A stretch of DNA of 64,000 nt from Macrobrachium rosenbergii (GCF_040412425.1 NC_089744.1:26330001-26394000); one strand, 5' to 3'. Positions 36,110 to 48,917 are shown, numbered from the stretch's first letter. Notes: generated by a model from the sequence alone, not told the origin. Made by a program: numbers and translations.

Positions 36110-38300
36110 GTTTATTTGTTCCTATATGATATACAAACCATCGGTCCTTTACATTAGGAATTACATATGGCGAAGCGGGAAACGGCTATTAGACTCTTGA
36201 AGAAGTTGGTTAGGCAGTTACCTCCACGCACTGGTATACCCCTTCTGCTCGAGTTTCTTCAGACACTCAAGTAGGGGGAGCAATCAGTGATCGATTCACT
36301 CATGACTTGCGAACTCCAGGTGTACGAGTCTCGAGCACTCTGCTCCAGCCAGCCCATGAGTGTGTGTTCACATGATTGGCCTGGCTCGCCCGAGCTGAGT
36401 GGCCGGGTTCGTTCACACCGATACTTGAGCGCTCGGCTCTGGCCAGCCCACGATCGCATTCATGAGATTGGTCCTGGACTTGTATCACTGGGTACTTTGG
36501 TTTTCTCGAAACCCCAAGTTACCCTTACTAGTATCGTGGGTTACCTCTACTGACTGGTATATCCTTCTGCTCGAGTTTCCTCAGACACTCGAGCAGCTCT
36601 GCTCGTGTTGCCCCAGCTGCTCCTGCTGTTCCTGCTGCCCTGGCTGCTGCTGCTGATCTGCTACCCCAGCTACTCTGGCTGCTCCTGTGGTTCCTGCTGC
36701 TCCCTTCTGGATGGGATAAACTGACCTCCATCCTGATGAAGATGTTGAAGAAGACACCGAAGAAGAGGGGTGGTAAGGTGTCATCATCATTGTCTTCTTC
36801 GTCTTCGTCTTTATCTTCGACTTCGTCGTCTGCTGCTTCTTCCCCTTTGCTGTCTCCTCCCCTTTTCCTTCAGAGGCCCACTGGCTGAAGAAGAAGAAGG
36901 CTGCCTCTCCTTCCCCTAAGGAGACTTGCCACGGGCCTGTCTCCCTCCACAGGGGAAGCAGCAGGATCTCTAGTTGGCTCTCCCCTGCCCTCGGGCTCAG
37001 GAACCGATTTGCATACCCCACCGGGGTCTCACATCTCGTGAGCCTCAAGCGTGCGGCCTCCCAAGGCCCGTTCACTCAAAACCAGTTCGAAGAAGTCCTC
37101 TTCTAAGACTGGTTCCGTGCCTGACTCTTCCCGAGTTTCTTTGGACACTCGAGAGGAGACCACTCCTGTTGATCGTTCAGTACGAGATTCGGAAGTGTTG
37201 CGTGCTTGGCAGAGTCAAGTCACACCGAGTGCTCAGGATTCTGCGGAACCTCGAGCACCCCAAACTAGCACTGGCGAGTCCGCTCCCTGGTCTGGTTTAG
37301 GCACAGAGTGAGAGAAAGTGCCGAAACATGCAGGTGTTTCGACACTTCCTGCCAGTGTTGTACTGCTTCAAGTGCTAAGTCAGGTTCCCAACCCGGTGCT
37401 TCAGACTTGAGGGTCTGAGCACTTAGAGACGCAGGAAGGAGATTCCCTGTTCAGTCTTTTTCTCGCCAGGAGGTCATGGCCTCAAAGAAGACTGGAGCAC
37501 ATCAAGAGGATGGTGCAAGTTCACATAAGTCGGTACTCAGGCGCTTGACTCTAGCTAGCCCCCGATCGCGTTCACGTGATCGGCCTCCCAAGGCATAGGT
37601 GCTTTCCTAGACCCTTGCCGCCGTCGCCATCGCAGGTTGGTGACTGCCCACGGCCTGCATCTCCTGCTGGTTCTTCTAGTAGGAAAGGGAGGAGTGCTTG
37701 ATCCTCCTCACTTGTCCCCACAATCTTCTGGGATTTTACCAGGAGTCACGAGTTAGACAGTAGAAACTTCGATGAGATAGTTTCTTATTGGAGTTCGGCT
37801 GTGAGGGCCTACGCCCTGGGTTTGGTTCTCGGGCCAACTCAATCATATGCTCAAGTAGCCAAGGAGGGGTCCCAGGGGTCTGCTGAGTTTCTCCCTCCTG
37901 CGGGGAGAGTGGATCGAGAGGAATGTACCCTGGAAGGACTCAAGGGTCCTCTTCCTCAGGATATGGACACCCCTGAGATACAGAGGTCATCACACTGATT
38001 CGTCAGCACAATGATCTCGAGGAAGGGACTGTGGCCTCTTTTGTGGGTTGTCCTTTGCGCCTCGAATCCTTTTCGGGGTCCACAAAAGGAACCAAAAGCT
38101 TCAATGGGGCTGCCATGGTCTACATTTGCTGAAGGGTTACTCAATCAGGTGAATAGCCTGGTCTCTGGGCAGGAAATTCACTTCAATCGATATGCTCGGA
38201 GAATCTTCTTCCCCCTCCTCTTTCTCAACAGAAGTGCTTCTACAGGCCTTCGGAAAGGGCTAGTCTGGAGCTAGGGCCATTTCCTACCTGGCACCGGACA
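36110..38300 (+). mobile_element. DIRS-like element family B, 5'/gag part
   Basis: Begins with the family B end (TTGTTCCTATATGATATACA), followed by a gag-like region homologous to 61965-64000. Shared parts are an Ala/Pro-rich segment (36600-36700), a Ser-rich run (about 36790) ending in a Lys-rich patch, TSSKKSSSKTGSVPDSSRVS and TPVDRSVRDSEV (37080-37190), and PQTSTGESAP (about 37260). A later frame (37801-37998) holds VAKEGSQGSAEFLPPAGRV, and further gag-like sequence follows to 38274. Many stops and frameshifts occur, and a direct repeat of CTTCTGCTCGAGTTTC.TCAG lies at 36241 and 36562. RT and recombinase are absent because a Gypsy-like remnant follows. Confidence 0.65.
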
Positions 38301-38365
38301 GCAAACCTGTAGGCCTGTAGGTGTAATGATGGCGGGAAGAATATTAGTTAGGAATAGCATAAATA

Positions 38366-38370
<5 letters not shown>

Positions 38371-38441
<71 letters not shown>
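38371..38441. repeat. (GA)n microsatellite
   Basis: About 35 GA units inside the putative LTR. Confidence 0.95.
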
Positions 38442-38444
<3 letters not shown>

Positions 38445-38914
38445 ACGGGTGCCAGTACAATCTAAGGCAATCACAACAAGAATGTTTACCCGTCTCACCT
38501 ATGAGCTTACCTTTCAACTTTCGCTGGAACCTAAAGACTTCTGAAGACGTTATTAGTCCCACCTACAAAGGAGGGGATTAATTAATTTAATCACGGCCAA
38601 AGGGACGTCGTTAGATAATCTATGACCACTTAGGAGGTCTACAAGGACGGGACAGAAGCTATTGTCTGCCTATTGATGGGATGGGGATTTCCCTTTCAAG
38701 AACCTTCAAAAAGCAAGTTTGAAGGGAGAGAGAGACATAGAAAAGCAGATAGAAGATAGAGTAGCAGAGGAGTGAGGTTGTGAGCCTCACCAGTTGTGGG
38801 TTTGAGAAGAAAGCAAGGCTCATACTTCGATTCACTTAATTTGTAAATATAATGTATGTTTTAATTACATGTGGTCCCCGATTATCGGCATACTTATAAC
38901 ATGATGACTATGTT

Positions 38915-39304
38915 GCATGGAAAACCAAACTTCCTTATGAGACAATCATGAAAACAAGGGTAAAATTAAAAGAGGTTCATAACACTCATGCCAAATATTA
39001 TAATAAAAGTACCATTAAACCAGACATTACAGTAGGTACTCAAATTTATGTACAAACTCATATTCAAGAAGGGCCAAATGTAAAGGTTTCTCCCAAGTTC
39101 ACTGGACCATATAGAGTTGTAGAAGTGTTAAAATTAAACAAATGCAGAGTAATTAATGAAAGTGATCTAAAGGAAAAAGTAGTTCATTGGAATCATACAA
39201 AAGTAGTAAAAACATATCCATGGTCCACTAAAGTTATAGATAACATAAGACATGAAAATGCTATAGATAATGTTGTAAACAAAATATATAATCTACGAAA
39301 CTGA
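38915..39304 (+). pseudogene. Retroelement integrase C-terminal domain
   Basis: An open frame upstream of the first Met reads YVAWKTKLPYETI. It continues through AKYYNKSTIKPDITVGTQIY to SPKFTGPYRVVEVLKL and VVHWNHTKVV. The 'K(F/L).GPY.V...' motif is the GPY/F module of Ty3/Gypsy integrases, which binds DNA and helps multimerise the enzyme. The catalytic core is missing upstream. Position right after a putative LTR implies a large internal deletion. Confidence 0.8.
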
Positions 39305-39637
39305 CAGAGTTAAATATGTGTATATATATGTATATATTGATGTTGGACTGAAAATATCATAAATATAATTTATGTAGTGAAACCTATATATAAAGAAAAT
39401 GTAGAACATGAAAATGAAAGAATAGACAGACTGGAAAAATGGGCAGCAGCAAGAGGCACAATGATAAATAAAGTGTACCTCACACAATCAAAATGCAGAA
39501 CAAATAGAAAAACTGAAAATTTTTATAAATCAAGTCAATCAGAATATAACAAAAGAACTGAATAAGTTGGAAAACATACAGTTTTTAAATACATTTGCTC
39601 TAGAAAGTGAAGTGATATTACAGGAATATAAAAACAT
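39305..39637 (+). pseudogene. Short frame after the integrase, possibly env or other third ORF
   Basis: Two overlapping frames rich in Glu, Lys and Asn (ENERIDRLEKWAAARG; then NKLENIQFLNTFALESEV) have heptad-like spacing suggesting a coiled coil. Errantivirus-type elements carry an envelope-like gene here, but I see no signal peptide, cleavage site or membrane segment. The identity stays open. Confidence 0.3.
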
Positions 39638-39648
39638 TAAATGCCATT

Positions 39649-40610
39649 TTGCTTGCTTATAAAGGTATTTTGAGCCCAACACTAATGGGCAGGCAGGGCA
39701 GACTCCATATGAGAGTTCTTCAGTTCTACCTCCAAGCCAATGGGGACAGGAAAACACAACTAGACAACTTTGTATTTTCCATCACCCCAGAAATCAAGTC
39801 GGACCTGCAATGGTGGCTGTCTGAAGGCAGACTTTTGGAAGGGAAGTCCCTGCTTCCTCTGAACCCTGACCTAGACTTTTACTCAGACTACTCGGATCTA
39901 GGTTGAGGAGCCCTACTGGGAAATCTGGAATTTCCGAGATGTGGTCCCCAGAACAAAAGAGCCTTCACATAAACGTCAGGGAGTTGAAGGCAATCCTCTT
40001 GGGTCTTCAGTTCTTTTGGCCATGACCTACAACAAAACAATGGTAGTTTATGCGGACAATACTGTACCACGGCATTGGCATACATTCAAAAGTGAGACAG
40101 CACTCATTCCTTCTCCCTCTGCCAGGTGGCAAAGGATCTTCTCCTGTGGGCAGATCAAAGTCAAGTGACGATTGTCACTCAATTTATTCCAGGGAATTTA
40201 AATGTTTTGGCAGGAACTGAGGCATCTGAAGCAGGTCCTTCCCACCGAGTGGACCTTGGATCCTCTGGTCTGCCTCGATCTTTGGAAGTTATGGGGCAGA
40301 CCAACTGTGGACCTGTTCGCCATCTTGAGGAACCATCACCTTCCTCGCATCTATTCTCCAATCCTGGCCCCTCTGGCATGGGCGACAGACACCATGATTC
40401 AGAACTGGTCCAGCCTGGATCTCTATGCCTTACTGTCCTTCAACATGGTCAGGGAAGTTCTGAACTAATTCCAGGCACACCACAATGTTACGATGACCCT
40501 CATAGCCCCGTTCTGTCCCATGAAAGAGTGGTTCCCAGACCTTCTTTGGTTGTTGGTGGACTTCCTGAGGATACCACCAAGGGTTGTCTGCTCTTGCCCT
40601 GACAGGCTTC
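39649..40610 (+). pseudogene. DIRS RT-connection and RNase H region
   Basis: Blocks: LLPLNPDLDFYSDYSDLG (RNase H start, about 39860-39905), VKQVLPTEWTLDPLVCLDL-type sequence (about 40230-40280), LWGRPTVDLFAILRNHHLP and NMVREVLN (to about 40467), then WFPDLLWLLVDF. The 'DLFA....N..LP.......A...D......W....LYA..PF..V..VL' block follows RNase H in DIRS-type elements. At least four frame changes or stops interrupt it. Confidence 0.7.
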
Positions 40611-40633
40611 AGACTGTCCAGAAACATGTCTGA

Positions 40634-41690
40634 GTGAAAGGATTTTCAAGAGCGGCTGCAGAAGCTATTGCACGATGCAAATGTCAGTCTTCTTGCCGTG
40701 TCTGCCAGGACAAGTGGGTAGTCTTCCGTAAATGGTTTAGCAGACGTAACGTCTCTTCAGAGACATCTCTGACTCAGATTGTGGATTTCCTCTGTTATCT
40801 GAGGACCTTTAGGGGTCTTTCATCCTCCACCATTAAGGGGTATTGAGTCATGCTCAGCTGTGTTTTTAAGCATAGGGATCTGGATCTGCCTTCAAGCCTG
40901 GATCTTAATGACCTCGTCAGTCGTTCAACTCATCCAAGCAGAAAAAGATAGACTCAGTCTCTTGGAACGTAGATGAAGTACTGAAGTGGATAACAGGCCT
41001 CTCGTTCAAACCCCTTTGTTCTACTTCTTTAAGGGACTCCACTCGGAAGACACTCATCTTTGTCTCTTTGACTACTGCCAAACGTGTCAGTAAGCTTCAG
41101 GCAATCGATAAGAGGGTAGAGTTCTCCCAAGGAGATGCAGTTTGCTCCTTTACCCTCGGTTTTCCCAGCCAAGAACGAGGACCCATCCAAGCCTTGGCCC
41201 CATTCCTTCATCATTAAGAGTTTAATGGAAATCCTTGGCCCAGAAGAAGAACCCTGAAGAAAGGGTTCTTTGCCCCATTAGAGCCTTAAGGTATTATCTG
41301 AAGAGGACTGAGAAGGTCAGAGGGTCATCCAGCAACCCTTGGTGTTCTGTTAAGAACCCTTCTCTCCCTCTTACTGAGAACACACTCGTTCTTTCTGAGG
41401 GACCTGATTTTTTAGTCACATTCTCGGATTCAGGAGGACTTTTTTTGCTTACTTTCAAAGTGAAAGCTCATGACGCCCAAGCAGTCGCTACCTCGTTAGT
41501 GATCAGGCACAATATGTCCCTCACTTCCATTCTGCAGTCAACCTACTGGAAATGCAATTGATCTTCACATCTCACTATTTAAAGAAGTTGAAACAGTTTG
41601 AAAATTTCAGTACCTTGGGACCGTTATCAGGACTAGCAAGGTATTGGGAGATGAAGCATAGGAAGCTCTATTCTTCTTCTGTCTCTTTGC
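40634..41690 (+). pseudogene. DIRS tyrosine recombinase, inactivated
   Basis: The N-terminal SAM-like part is in 40634-40846 (QDKWVVFRKWFSRRNVSS ... FLCYLRTFRGLSSSTIKGY, then stop). The first catalytic Arg is present (AKRVSKLQ, Arg codon 41083-41085). The H-x-x-R box reads HDAQ (Gln at 41478-41480, CAA in place of the expected CGA), so the second Arg is lost. The Tyr of SHYLKK is present (41576-41578) in a shifted frame. The enzyme would have catalysed integration of a circular intermediate. Confidence 0.75.
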
Positions 41691-42107
41691 TTTGAAGTAA
41701 GGCGTTGAGCCTTGGGGAGCCTGGGGTACAGTGTACCTGGAGTACTCACCAGTCTGAGTGGATGGGTTGTGGTCTGGTCTTGGTGTAGGTGACAGTGTTA
41801 TCTGGTTGTTTTTTATTTTGGTACTGTGCCCAGGGCAAGGGCACTTATATATGCTTTCCTAGCCATTGGTCCTATTCTTCGCTGCAAAGTTCCCACTTAA
41901 GTGGAGGCTCTCCATGGCTTTATCGCCACACCACTCCAGGTTAAGGTGAGAACCAACCAGAGGCAGTATTCACTTGCTGTAGCTCTCGTACCACGTAAGG
42001 AAACAACAAGCATTGTTTCATTGCTAGCAATTTTTCTATTTCAGAGTCATTACCATGTTTTGAAGTAGAGTATGTCCATGTATCCCACCCTCCTTTCAAT
42101 GTGGGAT

Positions 42108-42204
42108 TTAGCTATGTAATTACTTGCTAAGTTACTTATATGAAAATGATATTTTCATAAAATCAAGTTTCATATATACTTACCAAGTAATTATAGAATC
42201 AGAG
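42108..42204. repeat. Internal complementary region of DIRS A-prime
   Basis: GTAATTACTTGCTAAGTTAC ... CATATATACTTACCAAGTAA forms a near-palindrome. Its second half is the reverse complement of the right end at 42358-42424 (CAATTACTTGGTAAGTATAC onward). Confidence 0.8.
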
Positions 42205-43285
42205 CCTTGGAGGGACGTAAGGACACAAACACATTGAGGCTATCTGCTAAGTCATTTCCAGTATTCCAAGTAGTGGATGGGGCCTGTCACCTACACTAAT
42301 CAATGGAAGTGCTACTGCGATTTTTTAAATAAAAGCTGCCGCGCGATTTAGAAACTACTGTATAGTTATGCAATTACTTGGTAAGTATACATGAAACAAT
42401 TTTATTATGAAAATATCATTTTTTTGTACTTTATCTTGCAAAATTACAGGTACAGTTGATGTAATATCATAAAAGATAAGAATTAAACTAGGAACAATCC
42501 CTGGGTAAACTTGTGGACAAAAATATACTGTAAAAGGTGTACTGGAACGGTTAGGTGTAGTGCAAGTACCTTCCTCCATGAAATCTCATGGGAGACTGTT
42601 CTACTTTGTTCATTGAGTTGAGGTGTGAGTGATTTTTGCCATATTGTTGTTGTTATTCAAAACATCCCCCTCGATATGGGACCACCTTGACGTGGTGAGG
42701 GGGCTTTTGAACCTTAGGAATCTGTTCCCGGGTTTGAGTTCAAGAATCCCATATGCCATTATATATTTGTTTGGATTAATTTTTGTGGAATTATCCACTT
42801 TTGCTAAAATTTATGGGACCTTATAAATAGGAAAAGATATAACTGGGATTGGGTTTATGTCCGAAGCTAAATAATGGGAACTGTGGCAGGACCATCAACT
42901 GCCCGATAATGTTCGGACCTGAGAGTTATCAGATCGATAGCTCAGAGGCGGAACTGTTCTTTAGGGCTGGATCATGGATTCCAGGGGGGTCTGGTTCTGG
43001 GGATAGGACTCTCAGGCAATCTAGCCAGTTTGCCCATAATGTGATTAGGGTGGGGATGATTGTATTCTTGTAATACTCTCAGTCCTAGCAAGCGGGTTTG
43101 GCTTACACTTGGGCCACTCTAATCATGTTGTGCCATCCCCTATGTGATAGGGTAGGAACCGGACATTTGGGAGTCGGTTCTCACTTGTGCCATTGGTGGA
43201 AGAATAAAACTCCATGAAAAGCTGATATCTTTTTAAGGTTTTCAGGTTAATTTAAAAAAAACATTTTTTTCTCACTCAAATCTTT

Positions 43286-45125
43286 ATGCTAAGTGAAAAT
43301 AAAGATTCGAGTACCCCTGGGCCCTTTGATGGTAGTGACTTGGCACAGTTGACGACAGCTGGAACCTCCTCTAACAACTTTTCTTTAGAAAAAACAAAAA
43401 AGAATCCAAATGTAATCACACTGGAACCTTATGCTCCAGTGCACAACAAATCCAAAAGAAGTAAGTATCATATTGACCCAACCTTGACTCATTTCGACTC
43501 CCTCTTTGGGAGTGAAAGTTGGTCAAGGTTTCTAACCATGGAAACAGAACAACAAATCTCAGCCCTAAAGTTTCAGCCCTAAAGTTGGAAAACTTCTTAT
43601 TAAAAAGACACTCAGCGACAGAAATGTCATTTAGACAAATAAAAATGAAGATGTGGCTTATAGAAGCCACAACAAAAAACAAGTCTGAAGACTATCTATC
43701 CATAAAAAGTATTGACAGTGTGAATGTAAAAGTAAAGAAGCATGACACTATGAAAAGCATTCAGGGTACTGTTGTACTTCCGGAAAATAATGACGAAGCG
43801 GTTGATAAGAATATGCTGTTGGGCTCTCTTAAAATGAGATATACCAGAGTCCAAGATTGTGAGGTATATATAATACCAAGTAAATAGAATAATAAAGTAT
43901 TAAGAATTGCAAAAATAAAATTTGAGGGTCAAGATCCACCTCAAAAAATAAAAAATTTAAGGCCAAAATAGAGAACTGAGACCGTATATTCCAAAGCCAC
44001 TACAATGTCAAAATTGTAGTAAATATGGACACACAAAGAAAAACTGTCGAAATGAATCTGTATGTGCTTATTGTGGATATGATGAACATGCCACACAATG
44101 GAAACGTAGTGAGCCAAAATGTGTAAACTGTGGACAAGATCATCATGCAAGGTCCAAAGAATGTATGTACTATATATACAATACAGAATTGAAAATGTTA
44201 CAAGAACAAACAGGGATGTCTATAAAAGAGGCTAAGTTGGAATTAAAAGTGAGAGGAATTCAAGATTCATCTAAGAAACATATTCTTCAATGACAGGAAC
44301 CAATAATGAAACAAAAATACATAGAAATAGAAGTAATGAAGCACAGAAAAATAAATCGCAAGAAGAAATTAATGCCCAAGGGAAAAAAACTAAAATGGTA
44401 AAGAATAAAGAAACAGGTACAAATGATATGGATAACATTTTATCAAATTCATTTGAAATATTAATGCAAATAGGAACACAGGAGGATGCTACTACAGAAG
44501 TAACAGAGGAGGGTCCTGATAGACTGGAAATTAAAGATAAAAAAAAAAGGCCATTGGAAAGAACACCACCCAAAACAAAGAAACGAACAATTGTTAGAGA
44601 AACATCGGTCAAATCAAAGACAAAAGATATGAAGAAAGAACAAAAACAAAAACAAGTTAGGAATATACCATTATCTCCTAAAATAATAGTAAAACCTATA
44701 GATACAGATATCCAAAATACTGAAGAAATGGAAGAGAATCATACCATAGACAACAACGAATATGTCAAGGAGAAGAGATTACTCCATCACCAATAATTGG
44801 TACAACAAGAACAAATAAAGAAAGAAATATACATGACAACACTTGTGGATGTAGTGATTGTTTAATTGCATTGTGCAATAATAAAAAAATAACAAAAGAT
44901 GGTTTAACAAACATTATAAGAAATTTTATGAAATATAGAAAAAAAGAAACCACAGATTTGAGTACCCATGAAAAAGGTTGCATGTGCAATGAGCACTTAG
45001 TTTATTATAAAGAAAAACAAATGAATGTCATGAATGAATTATTAGAAAAAATCCAAGTTGATAATGCAAAAAAAGAGAGTTATAATGAAATATTTTCAAT
45101 AGCTATATTATTCAGTGGAACGTAA
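43286..45125 (+). pseudogene. LINE ORF1 (nucleic-acid chaperone, zinc knuckles)
   Basis: An N-terminal frame starts at 43286; a second register holds the central RNA-binding region (43519-43887). Then come three CCHC-like units at 44006-44166: CQNCSKYGHTKKNC, CAYCGYDEHATQWK (last Cys replaced by Lys) and CVNCGQDHHARSKEC. A Lys-rich linker frame (44290-44796) follows, then a C-terminal region with CGCSDCLIALCNNKKITKDG and GCMCNEHLVYY (44871-45125), a Cys cluster I associate with I-group ORF1. Several frameshifts separate these pieces. The protein would bind LINE RNA. Confidence 0.75.
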
Positions 45126-48100
45126 ATGGTCTGCAGACCTGATTACACCTAGGAGAAATACAACGATTACTGAAAGAATACAAACCAATGATATTATGTT
45201 TACAACATGTCAACAAAACAATATCAAGAGTAGGTAAGTATACCTTAGCATCTTCATCTAGAGAGGAAGAAGGAAATTTAGACCTGTACTGCTATATATG
45301 TGCATAACAAAGTATGTTATGACAAAGTACCTGTAAACTTTACTGATCTGCAGATATGGATTGTTAGAATATGAATAAAAAATTATAATTATGTAATTTA
45401 TAATTTATACATCCAACTTAGTAAAAATTATGACTTTGACAAACTTAAAGAATTACTTAATAATACCAAGGAACCTACATTAATAGTACTGTAGGTGATT
45501 TTAAAGCCCACAACCCGATGTGGGACTGTAATGGTAAAGACTCAAATAGAGCAGGGAGGAAAATAGAAGAATTCATAGATTCATATGACATGTGCTGTAT
45601 AAATGATAACGAAATCAGCACACTTTTTTTAAAACACATGGAACATTTTCCTCAGTCGACTCAACTCTGTGTACAACAGACATAGTTGACAAATTGGATT
45701 GGAATACAGTTGACGACTTACATACAAGTGATCATTTCCCAATATTAATTTCATTATTACAAAATAATCCCACCAAGCATGCCCCACAATATAACATTTA
45801 TAAAGCAGATTGGGAGCAATATGAATTCCACAATAGGAATATCCCACCATTTGAATATTTAAAAGACCATAATGAAAGTATTAAATTTCTTGTTGATTTC
45901 ATTAAAAATTCTGCTGATAAAGTGGTACCAAAATCAAAATCTCATCCAACAAAACGCAAAGTCCCATGGTGGTCTGAAAAACTAACAGAATTAATAAAAA
46001 TAAAACACCAAATTGGAAGATTAGATAATTTGAATAGAAAGTTCAGTAAAATACATTACCGATATTAGAAGGAACTTGACAAAAATGACTATATTATTAT
46101 TAGAAATTGATACATTAAAACCTCCGTATAACAAAATATCTGCAAAATTTAAAAGAGAGGTAATTCAAGGAAGAATCATTTCATGGAGGAAATATGTATC
46201 AGATCTCTCGAATAATACTCCCAAGCAAAAAATTTGGGAAAAATTCAGGAAAATAAATGGAACCATGTTAAACCACCTAGACATGCCATAATAAAAGATG
46301 GGAAAAGAATACTTGATCCCAAAGAAATAAGTAATATAATAGGAGAAAATTTAGCAAAAGTAAATAGTAACAAAAATTTGGATGAGCATTTCTGCACAAA
46401 GAAAAACAGTATAGAATTAATAACAATAAATTTTGAAACAATAGAAGATATATATTATAATAGAAAATTTAATATGGAAGAGTTAGATTTGCTCTGTTGA
46501 ACAGCAGTAAATCTGCCCCTGAAGGTGACAGTATTTGTTTTGAAATGACCGCCATTTAGCACCTTTGGTAAAGACATACTTATTAGAGTTTCATAACCAC
46601 TTATGGCTTCGAAATTTATTTCCTAATGAATGGTGTAAAGCTATAATTATTCCTATCCCCAAACCTGGGAATGATCCCAGTAATGTAAATAATTACAGAC
46701 CAATTTCTTTAACTAGTTGTTTATGCAAATTACTAGAAAAAATGGTAAATGCCTGACTAACATGGCACTTTTGAGAAAATAAAATTTTGAGTCCCACTCA
46801 ATTTGGGTCACAGTGTAACAGATCTGCACTGGATTCTCTGTCTAACTTTGGGAGACTACATACGAAGAGGATTTGAATGTAAACAAATTACTATAGCTGT
46901 ATTTTTCGACACTGAAACGGCATATGATACTACATGGAGATATGCAATATTAAAAACGTTACATAAAAACAGCATCCATGGACATTCACCTAGGTTTATC
47001 CAAAACTTTCTGACAAATCGCACTTTTGAAGTGAGAATTGATGATGCACTGTCAAGTACGTTTCCACTTGAAAACGGTATTCCACAAGGAAGTGTCCTTA
47101 GTGGCACACTGATTTACTTTAGCAATAAATGATATCAGTAATAACCTACCTATTGGAATTAAAAGTAACTTGTATATAGATGATTTTGCTATATATTATT
47201 CAGCATCTCACATAAAACATGCAGAGTGAATCATTAATAAAGCTATAATAAAAATGCTGTAGATGAATGGGCCTCATCTGTAGGCTTCAAATTTTCCATA
47301 CAAAAGACTCAAGCAGTAATGTTTTATAGAAATAAAAAATGGAAAAAGGTGAAGAAATAGATTTAAAAATCAGAAATCATTCCATACCAATTGGCCAAAC
47401 AGCAAAATTTTTGGGGTTAGTATTGGATACTCACTTGAACTGGAAAGCCCACATAACATACATGAAATCAAAATGTAAAAGAGCATTAAACCTAATTAAA
47501 AAAAAAACTATCGAACACTACTTGAGGAGCCGATAGACATACCCTTACTGCACTGTATAAAGCAACAGTGCTCGCTATCATTGATTCTGGAAGTGAAATA
47601 TATGGCTCGGCATCAGACGCAACGCTAAAAACGTTAGACCCAGTTTAAATGAAGGATAATGAAGGCTGTAGAATATGTTCAGGAGCTTTTCGATCATCAC
47701 CAACATCATCTTTACTAGTTGAATGTGGTAAACTACCCCTCTCTCTCTCTCTCTCCATAGAGAGCTAGTAACAATGAAGAGTGCTCTGAGAATTCAGACA
47801 AATGATTCTCCAACCAAAAAATTATTTAGATTAAGAGATGTGTTTATAAACAATCATCCACCTCCTTTCCCAATTAGAGCTAGAAGGTTGTTTGAGTCGC
47901 TTAAATATAACTATACAGTTACCTTTAATAGTAAAATTACCTCCTCCTTGGACAGTGCATAAAATGAGAATTTGTACACACTTGAAATATGTATATAAAA
48001 GTTCTTTATATACCCCAGAACACCATAGACAACATACAGTAGAACATATTATCCGAAAAGGTCCACATTACGCAATATACACTGATGGATCTAAGTCACA

Positions 48101-48917
48101 GTACGGAATGGGATATACGGAATGGGATATATGGAATGGGATATATGGTAGTATCCCAAAACAAAACATATCAGTTCTCTCTACCTGACATTGCCTCAGT
48201 ATTTACAGCCGAGTTATGTGCAATAGCATCAGCCATAAAAATAATTAGAGAAGCCTCATGTAATAATTTTGTGATTTATAGCGACTCCAGAAGCGCTATA
48301 GAAGCCAATCAAAGCTATGATAAAAAAAAACAATATTGTACAACAAGTTAAGTTTTCACTCCATAAACTGTATAATAATGAAAAAAATATTGAAATATGT
48401 TGGATCCCTGCCCATATAGGGATTAAAGGAAATGAAGAGGCTGATAAAGCAGCTAAAGAAGCAGTCCACATGACAAGAGCAAATGTAGACATCCCTGTTA
48501 GTGATTGTATAAGATATACAAAAACATTCTTTGTAAGTAAATGGCAAAATATATGGAATGAAGAATCTGAAAATAATTAAATTAAAACAGATAAAATCCA
48601 GTGTTGGAAAATGGAGTTTGTCATATCAGAGAGAGAGACACACACAAGTAATGCTGACGTGTTTTCGAATAGGCCATGCTCCTTTGACGCATGGACTCTT
48701 AATGAACAGTCCATATGGCCCTCCTCCCAAGTGCCCAGATTGCAAATTGTTGATAACTCTGAAGCATTTATTGTGTGAATGTCCAAAATATAACCTGCAG
48801 CTATTATCAAATTTTGGAAATAGATTAAAAAAAGAAATTTTGTCGGAATCTTCAACATTTTCAGTAATACCCATTTTAATGTTCATGAGGAGCTGTGATT
48901 TAATTGATAAAATCTAA
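45100..48917 (+). pseudogene. LINE ORF2: endonuclease, RT, RNase H
   Basis: APE-type endonuclease: IQWNVNGLQT (about 45108), VGDFKAHNPMWDCNGKDSNR (about 45490), TSDHFPILISL (45724-45756). RT: IIIPIPKPGNDPSNVNNYRP (about 46640-46700), FFDTETAYDTTW (about 46900), NGIPQGSVLSG (about 47070) and the active site LYIDDF (47170-47187). RNase H: IYTDGSKSQYG (about 48077), AELCAIASAIK, IYSDSRSA and WIPAHIGIKGNEEADKAA (to 48455). A C-terminal CPDC...H...CECPKY motif ends near 48795. At least eight frame breaks; a GGAATGGGATATA triplication (48104-48143) disrupts RNase H. Confidence 0.85.

Larger units (their letters stand above)
38320..39640 (+). mobile_element. Ty3/Gypsy-like remnant (LTR-like end, integrase tail)
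   Basis: A TGTAGGTGTAATGATGG start, an internal (GA)n array and a TTTTAATTACA end look like a 5' LTR of about 550 bp (38322-38872). TGGTCCCCGA, a possible primer-binding site, follows. Then comes directly an integrase C-terminal segment (38915-39304) and a short downstream frame, with gag, protease, RT and the integrase core deleted. There is no 3' LTR, because DIRS sequence begins near 39640. LTR ends are tentative. Confidence 0.5.
39641..42430 (+). mobile_element. DIRS-like element family A-prime, 3' half
   Basis: Starts inside the RT/RNase H region and runs through tyrosine recombinase, internal complementary region (42108-42204) and right end (about 42424). It is closely similar in order and sequence to 58.2-61.08 kb but clearly divergent. 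The 5' portion is replaced by the Gypsy-like remnant. Confidence 0.8.
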
